Source: Rhizobium phaseoli (GTDB lineage Bacteria > Pseudomonadota > Alphaproteobacteria > Rhizobiales > Rhizobiaceae). Taken from it: a DNA stretch of 64,000 nt. Position numbers and translations under genes: made by a program. Each line of letters starts with the position of its first letter. The stretch's first letter is position 1. Location: the NCBI RefSeq assembly GCF_003985125.1, contig NZ_ML133571.1:1-64000 (forward strand), read 5' to 3'. The notes under the pieces were generated by a model. The model had not been told where the DNA came from. It did no database searches and saw only the letters and a list, made by a program, of their open reading frames with translations. Shown here in pieces: positions 63,446 to 64,000 of the stretch.

Positions 63446-64000
63446 ATGCGTGAAGCACTGATCGTCTGGGGCGGCTGGAGCGGCCATGAGCCGCAGGAAT
63501 GCGCCGAAATCATTAAGGGGATGCTCGAGGAGGACGGCTTCAAGGTCTATCTCGAACACGGCACCGAAGCGCTGGCCGACCCTTCCGTGCATGACCTCAG
63601 TCTCGTCGTGCCGATCATGACGATGTCGAAGATCGAGAAGGAAGAGGTCAAGAACCTCGCCGCCGCAATCGAGAGCGGCGTCGGCATCGCCGGTTATCAC
63701 GGCGGCGCGGGTGACGCCTTCCGTGACTCGGTCGACTACCAGTTCATCATCGGCGGCCAGTGGGTGGCCCACCCCGGCAACATCATCGACTATACCGTCA
63801 ACATCACCCGGCCGGACGATCCGCTGATGGAGGGGATTGCCGATTTCCCCTATACGTCAGAGCAATATTACATGCATGTCGACCCCTCGAACGAGGTGCT
63901 GGCGACGACCAAGTTCACCGGCGAGCACGCCTACTGGATCGACGGCGTCGTCATGCCCGTCGTCTGGAAGCGGAAATATGGCAAGGGCCGGGTTTTCTAT
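63446..64000 (+). CDS. ThuA-like protein (trehalose utilisation domain), 3' end outside window
   Basis: 185 residues are visible before the window ends; the frame is still open. Start at 63446 behind AGGAGG. Class I glutamine-amidotransferase-like ThuA fold: MREALIVWGGWSGHEPQECAE at the start, GIAGYHGGAGDAFRDSVDYQFIIGGQWVAHPG in the middle. In Sinorhizobium ThuAB handles the 3-keto forms of trehalose, maltitol and related disaccharides. ROK regulator, ThuB-like and ThuA-like genes with a divergent CUT1 importer form a complete disaccharide locus. Confidence 0.88.
   Translation, partial: MREALIVWGGWSGHEPQECAEIIKGMLEEDGFKVYLEHGTEALADPSVHDLSLVVPIMTMSKIEKEEVKNLAAAIESGVGIAGYHGGAGDAFRDSVDYQFIIGGQWVAHPGNIIDYTVNITRPDDPLMEGIADFPYTSEQYYMHVDPSNEVLATTKFTGEHAYWIDGVVMPVVWKRKYGKGRVFY

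Overview
The window looks like chromosomal DNA of a Rhizobium (R. leguminosarum / R. etli type). Reasons: high-GC alphaproteobacterial codon use; a bacterial phosphatidylcholine synthase (pcs); many ABC uptake systems each paired with a GntR, LacI or ROK regulator; and short palindromic intergenic repeats of a kind I associate with rhizobial genomes. I see no tRNA, rRNA, CRISPR array, phage or conjugation genes. The species assignment is inference.

Layout. 1-127: the end of an IS3-family insertion sequence cut by the window edge. 0.3-4.4 kb: an IalB-like exported protein, a family 5 solute-binding protein, a DsbA/FrnE-type oxidoreductase and a GrpB-family protein. 4.4-15.2 kb: housekeeping genes, namely sdhE-mfd-osmC, divergent recG, a DUF502 membrane protein, glmS and glmU. 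15.2-20.6 kb: a ytfQRT-yjfF-type sugar ABC operon ending in its own GntR-family gene. 20.8-27.3 kb: pcs, a quinone oxidoreductase and a BMP-type (nucleoside-like) ABC importer, all on the minus strand and closely spaced; fpr is divergent. 28.4-34.7 kb: a GntR regulator, a 1293-residue RTX-like repeat protein containing a recent 630-bp tandem duplication, and a LuxR-type regulator with all nine hallmark residues but no luxI in the window. 34.9-38.1 kb: a MacAB-like efflux set. 38.4-39.6 kb: a GFA-family protein, a small unknown ORF and a KGG stress protein preceded by an EcfG/RpoE2-like promoter.

39.6-64 kb is an accessory carbohydrate region with three import systems. (i) A CUT1 sugar ABC system follows an unrecognised 839-residue protein and is divergent from a LacI regulator. 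(ii) A dipeptide-type ABC system is divergent from a FadR-like GntR gene followed by mannonate dehydratase (uxuA) and 5-dehydro-4-deoxyglucarate dehydratase (kdgD); related palindromes lie at both promoters, suggesting a single sugar-acid regulon. (iii) A second CUT1 system is divergent from a ROK-type regulator that lacks the usual metal site, followed by a Gfo/Idh/MocA dehydrogenase and a ThuA-like protein cut by the window end.

The most interesting items are the RTX/solo-LuxR locus with its duplication, the locus of the unknown 839-residue protein, the shared GntR palindromes, and perfect stem-loops that follow three solute-binding-protein genes and may set their expression relative to downstream genes.
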